A stretch of 64,000 nucleotides of DNA from Granulicella mallensis (GTDB taxonomy: Bacteria; Acidobacteriota; Terriglobia; Terriglobales; Acidobacteriaceae). The stretch covers positions 1 through 64,000 of the forward strand of contig NZ_JACHIO010000027.1 of the NCBI RefSeq assembly GCF_014203225.1, given 5' to 3'. A program made the position numbers and the translations under genes. Positions 60,894 through 64,000 of this stretch are shown one piece after another. Below the pieces are notes generated by a model. That model was not told the DNA's origin, did no database searches, and saw nothing but the letters and a program-made list of their open reading frames with translations. Position 1 is the first letter of the stretch, and every line of letters begins with the position of its first letter.

Positions 60894-60949
60894 TCTATCC
60901 TCTATCCTCTATCCTCTACTCTCTACACTCTGCTCTTTACTCTCTTCTC
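60894..60949 (-). repeat. 7-bp array, family H2, eight units
   Basis: TCTATCC three times, then TCTACTC, TCTACAC, TCTGCTC, TTTACTC, TCTTCTC with no slip in period. The TAA stop (60937-60939) and the last codons of the DUF948-like gene lie inside it on the minus strand. Confidence 0.93.
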
Positions 60950-61500
60950 TTCCCAAACGGCGAGAGCTTCACAAACGTCTCCAGCCCTGCCTTGAGCCCT
61001 GCAATAATTCCGGCCATCTGCTTCACGGGGACGCGAATCCCCTCCTGCACGACATGCGAGACCTGCTGAGTGGTGTGCAGCGCGTCCGTTACGAGGTCAT
61101 CCACGCGGGCTACCTGCGTGCGCGTCCTGTTGTTGGCGTCCACCACCGTGCGATTGATCTGGCTCAACGTCTCGCCGACCTCGTCGCACTTGGCGCGTAC
61201 CGTGTAGGACATCTGCTCGACGTTGGCGCTGATGCTGCGAATCTTCGGGGAGATCTCTTCCAGAACCTCAGTAGTCCTCGTAAGCAGAGGGCTGGTTCGC
61301 GCTTCGGTGCGTTCGGCAAGGCTCTCAAGCTTCAGCAGCAGCTTCGAGGCAAAGATCGCGGCCATCACAAACGCGAAGGCCTGTACCGCCAGCGCTACCG
61401 CGATGATGAGGACAAACCACATGATCAAGTGGATATCGTGATTATTCAAACTCTCGTTCGATTGCCACAAAAACATCATCAAGCCGCGAGTAGCTGGCAT
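60937..61500 (-). CDS. Membrane-anchored coiled-coil protein, DUF948-like
   Basis: 187 residues from ATG 61500, chosen because AGGAGA lies about 8 bases upstream; the frame is open further but upstream text is not protein-like. One membrane helix (about 27-50, LIMWFVLIIAVALAVQAFAFVMAAIF) is followed by a long coiled coil (55-160) of the kind seen in DUF948 and chemotaxis-like proteins, with LTRTTEVLEEISPKIRSISANVEQMSY. No signalling motif is present. It precedes the YtxH gene's stop by 166 bases; both may be envelope stress proteins. Confidence 0.7.
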   Translation of the reverse strand: MPATRGLMMFLWQSNESLNNHDIHLIMWFVLIIAVALAVQAFAFVMAAIFASKLLLKLESLAERTEARTSPLLTRTTEVLEEISPKIRSISANVEQMSYTVRAKCDEVGETLSQINRTVVDANNRTRTQVARVDDLVTDALHTTQQVSHVVQEGIRVPVKQMAGIIAGLKAGLETFVKLSPFGKRRE

Positions 61501-61666
61501 AAAACATCTCCTGTTGCCTCGCCCGGCGAATGCCTCGGATCGGCGATATTGAGCATTGCTCACTGTAGTGCTTCCAGGGCGAGGCCGCAAGACCCGCACA
61601 GAAAACGATGCCTGCAAAGCAAAGGGGGCCGGCGCCGCCGACCCCGCTTGCGGAAGAGCTCTGGGA

Positions 61667-62068
61667 CTACGAGTTTTCCAGCGGATCGCTGGAGGTCGAA
61701 GTCTTGATGTACGCTTCCTTGCCTGCATCGACAGCCGCGGCGACAGCCTCAGCCTGGGTCTGGACGAGGTCCTTACCCTTGTCTACATACTGGCTCCACT
61801 GGGTGCGACCCTTGTCGTAGTATTCCTTGCCTCTGTCGACATACTGGCCCGCTGTTTCCTTGCCGTGCTGTACGTACTGTCCAGCCTGTTCCAGGCCCTG
61901 ATTGTAGAGCTGATTGGCGCGGTCGCGCGCCTCCAGGGAACGGGCAACCAACTCATCGCGGGTCTCTCTTCCCGACTTCGGGGCATAGAGCACGCCTACC
62001 AGCGCACCCAGTCCGAGTCCCGCGAGGAACCATCCAAACCCACCAATACTGCTTTCGTTGTCCGCCAT
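61667..62068 (-). CDS. YtxH-domain envelope/stress protein
   Basis: 133 residues. The N-terminal GWFLAGLGLGALVGVLYAPKSGRETRDEL is the YtxH signature: one membrane helix followed by the APKSG motif. The rest is a helical repeat region with about four copies of a G-QYV-RGKE pattern (for example AGQYVQHGKETAGQYVDRGK), similar to LEA-like stress proteins. YtxH proteins are general-stress induced in Bacillus. GGAGAT lies before the ATG. Confidence 0.85.
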   Translation of the reverse strand: MADNESSIGGFGWFLAGLGLGALVGVLYAPKSGRETRDELVARSLEARDRANQLYNQGLEQAGQYVQHGKETAGQYVDRGKEYYDKGRTQWSQYVDKGKDLVQTQAEAVAAAVDAGKEAYIKTSTSSDPLENS

Positions 62069-62310
62069 TGCGATCTCCTTCGTCTAAACTTGCTGCGATG
62101 CTGAACGGGCTGCACGACCGATCGTATGGGAAGTGTCGCACCTATTCAAGGTGGATGCCGACCAAAGATGGGAGGTTGCGTCCAGCAGGCATACGCTCCC
62201 GGCAGTTTGATCGATATTTTCACAACTATCTCTATCGCAATCGCTTCCGGGCGCATCTTACGTGGATCAGCACAACTGACAGGGATTCAGCACGATATGG
62301 AGACCGCACG

Positions 62311-63327
62311 ATGACAACACAGACAACCGGCATCCTCCGGAATGCCTCCGCCTCAGCCGCCCTTTTTTGCGCCTTCGCCCTGCTTCCGCTCAGCGGTTGC
62401 AAAAAGCCCGTCGATGATGCCACGCTAACCAAAAACGTTCAAACCGCCCTTGCGGCCGACGACGCCATCAAGCAGCAGCCCGTACAGGTAGCCGTACAAA
62501 GCGGCGTCGTCACCCTCTCCGGCAACGTCAGCGACGATACGGCAAGCGCCGTCGCCGCCCAGGACGCCGCCAAGGTAGCGGAGGTCAAAGAGGTCGTGAA
62601 CAACCTCGCCATCGATGGCGTTCAGGTGGCTCCGACCGTCGTAACGCCAGCCGCGCCAACAACGCCGCGACAGACTACACCGGCGGAACGCACGGCCATC
62701 GCCCAGAATCAGCCTCTGCCGCCACCCCCGCCCAATAACCCTCCGCCACCGGCGCCCACTTACCGTGACGTAGCGATTCCGGCAGGGACCGCCATCCCTA
62801 CCCGCATCACGCAGACCCTCGACAGTGCGGTTACGCAGGCCGGAGCCCCCTTCAACGGTGTCGTAACGCGTGAGGTCGTCGTTGATGGCGCTGTCGTCAT
62901 CCCCGCAGGCTCTGCCGTCAGCGGAACCGTCGTAGAGGCCAAGGACGCCACCCACTTCAAGGGCAGTTCGCTGCTCTCGATCCAGTTGACGGCTCTGCGC
63001 CGCCACGGCAAACTGATCTCCATCTCGACAGACGCTTACTCGGTCGAAGGCAAGGGCCGCGGCAAGAACACCGCGCTCAAGGTCGGCGGCGGCGCGGCGA
63101 TCGGCGCGGTCCTCGGCGGCATCTTCGGCGGCGGCAAAGGTGCTGCCATCGGAGCGGCGGCAGGCGGCGGCGGTGGTGCGGTTGTCCAGGGTGTCACGAA
63201 AGGCGAGCAGGTACAGATTCCGTCCGAGAGCGTCATTCGCTTTCGTCTGACGAACTCGATTACCGTACGCACCTCGGAGACCCCCTCCAACTACGAACCC
63301 ACTCAGCCAGGACTTCAGACTCGCTGA
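62311..63327 (+). CDS. BON-domain lipoprotein with glycine-zipper region
   Basis: 338 residues from ATG 62311; the open frame reaches further but lacks a signal there. The lipobox LPLSGCKK gives an acylated Cys near 32. A single BON domain (about 38-105, VAVQSGVVTLSGNVSDD) is followed by a Pro-rich linker (about 140-170), a beta-rich domain with AIPAGTAIPTRI and VVIPAGSAVSGTVVEAK (about 175-260), and a Gly-rich stretch (AAIGAVLGGIFGGGKGAAIG) of glycine-zipper type. Likely an outer-membrane or periplasmic stability protein. A strong terminator follows. Confidence 0.82.
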   Translation: MTTQTTGILRNASASAALFCAFALLPLSGCKKPVDDATLTKNVQTALAADDAIKQQPVQVAVQSGVVTLSGNVSDDTASAVAAQDAAKVAEVKEVVNNLAIDGVQVAPTVVTPAAPTTPRQTTPAERTAIAQNQPLPPPPPNNPPPPAPTYRDVAIPAGTAIPTRITQTLDSAVTQAGAPFNGVVTREVVVDGAVVIPAGSAVSGTVVEAKDATHFKGSSLLSIQLTALRRHGKLISISTDAYSVEGKGRGKNTALKVGGGAAIGAVLGGIFGGGKGAAIGAAAGGGGGAVVQGVTKGEQVQIPSESVIRFRLTNSITVRTSETPSNYEPTQPGLQTR

Positions 63328-63354
63328 TCGATTTCACTCCTCGCAGTAAGAAAC

Positions 63355-63396
63355 AAAGGGCAAGTGTCGAAGGGAGACCTCCGATACTTGCCCTTT
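63355..63396 (+). terminator. Intrinsic terminator after BON gene
   Basis: AAAGGGCAAGTGTCG pairs with CGATACTTGCCCTTT (one mismatch) around an 11-base loop; TAT follows. It lies 28 bases past the BON stop. Confidence 0.85.
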
Positions 63397-63585
63397 ATAC
63401 AACTCGCAAACACTACTACGCATAGCGCGAACCATGACGGTTCCCTCATGGGCGTGTACCTCATGCTGAAAACTGACATCCAAAGGTAGACAGGGCGAAA
63501 ACTGGCTTTGCTCGCCCTGAAGTTGCACTCGAATCCTAATGTAAACTGACGGTGGATTGCAGCCTCCCACCGTAGCATGCGGAGT

Positions 63586-64000
63586 ATGTTCCGCCCCAGA
63601 CCACCCGGAAGGGGTATTCCTTTGAACGTCTCGACCACCAGACCGTCCGGTTTGCTGACCTTCACTCTGCACGCCCATCTTCCCTATGTGGTGAACCACG
63701 GGACCTGGCCGCATGGCATGGAATGGCTGCATGAAGCCGCAGCAGAGACCTACCTTCCGCTGCTCCGCGTTCTTGGCAACCTCGAGCGTGACGGAATCGC
63801 GCTGAACTGCAATCTGAATCTTTCTCCCATCCTTCTTGAGCAACTTGCCCATCCGGTCTTCAAGGCCGAGTTCCCCAAGTACGTGGAACGCAAGATCGTC
63901 GCCGCACGCGAAGATGAAGCGTTCTTCACCACCACGGGCGAGGCCCACTACGCCGAGACGGCCCGCTTCTGGCATCGGTTCTTCACGGATGCGCTGGATG
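63586..64000 (+). CDS. GH57 1,4-alpha-glucan branching enzyme-like, partial
   Basis: The start of a gene cut by the window end; 138 residues are visible. LLTFTLHAHLPYVVNHGTWPHGMEWLHEAAAETYLPLL is the family 57 opening with the conserved HAHLPYV, and LNLSPILLEQLAHPVFKAEF fits prokaryotic branching enzymes of the GH57 type. It should form alpha-1,6 branches in glycogen. ATG 63586 has GGAG only one base before it, so the TTG at 63622, preceded by GAAGGGG at 7 bases, is an equally good start. The 258-base gap before it holds only the BON terminator and a small hairpin near 63500. Confidence 0.85.
   Translation, partial: MFRPRPPGRGIPLNVSTTRPSGLLTFTLHAHLPYVVNHGTWPHGMEWLHEAAAETYLPLLRVLGNLERDGIALNCNLNLSPILLEQLAHPVFKAEFPKYVERKIVAAREDEAFFTTTGEAHYAETARFWHRFFTDALD

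Noticed and set aside
1-64000. CRISPR arrays
   Set aside because: Repeats in the window are 7-bp tandem units or palindromic pairs; none has regular 25-40-base repeats with unique spacers, and no cas genes are present.

Overview
The window looks like a high-GC chromosomal contig from an Acidobacteriota bacterium of the class Terriglobia (Edaphobacter/Granulicella/Terriglobus-like). This rests on overall protein character, an exopolysaccharide locus with a 1020-residue SLBB export protein, Tat-exported glycosidases, and many palindromic intergenic repeats built on GTCATCC/GTCATTCC and GGGCTTTAGCCC cores. No species name can be given from sequence alone. The first ~120 bases have inflated homopolymers and are probably a poor contig end.

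Layout. 226-4635: one polypeptide joining a sodium:solute symporter, a serine beta-lactamase-fold hydrolase and a NamZ-type (DUF1343) hydrolase, probably for cell-wall sugar salvage. 5048-6932: DUF4126 membrane protein and a mercuric-reductase-like flavoprotein. 7291-12292 (minus): response regulator, sensor kinase, outer-membrane protein and periplasmic cupredoxin-like protein, mostly with overlapping ends. 12439-28694 (minus): a polysaccharide synthesis/export locus (SLBB, Wzi, Wzz, flippase, three glycosyltransferases) followed by an HPr-kinase-like protein, an MFS transporter, a GDPD-HEAT protein and a nucleotidyltransferase-like protein. 28780-29633: CuA protein plus lipoprotein cytochrome c. 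30089-38874: a conserved membrane/AAA cluster (GDPD-type membrane protein, DUF4129, DUF4350, MoxR, DUF58, SpoIIM, RDD) interrupted by a REP-associated tyrosine transposase. 39138-45165: AraC regulator, cupin, GAF/fRMsr-like protein, DipZ-like thiol exporter, Tat-exported MsrB, CHY zinc finger, M24 peptidase. 45637-48785: GH18 and GH29 glycosidases. 49300-53676: a lower-GC accessory block of hypothetical membrane proteins and a Rap1a/Tai-type protein, next to tRNA-Pro and bounded on the far side by a 22-bp copy of the tRNA 3' part. 54227-63327: tRNA-His, tRNA-Arg, DUF4112, DUF72, alpha/beta hydrolase, MFS, MnmA, envelope-associated proteins; the window ends inside a GH57 gene.

The most unusual structure is in the gaps. 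Several gene ends carry degenerate 7-bp tandem arrays of at least four sequence families, usually as inverted pairs. In four genes (GT9, SpoIIM, MnmA, DUF948-like) the array encodes the C-terminus and the stop codon. In the commonest family each unit boundary creates TAG, and because 7 is not a multiple of 3, three units put a stop in every frame. These arrays often bracket long, nearly perfect palindromes, and one pair brackets the REP transposase. A single arm of one palindrome family lies in frame at the symporter-hydrolase junction and encodes what looks like an extra membrane segment.
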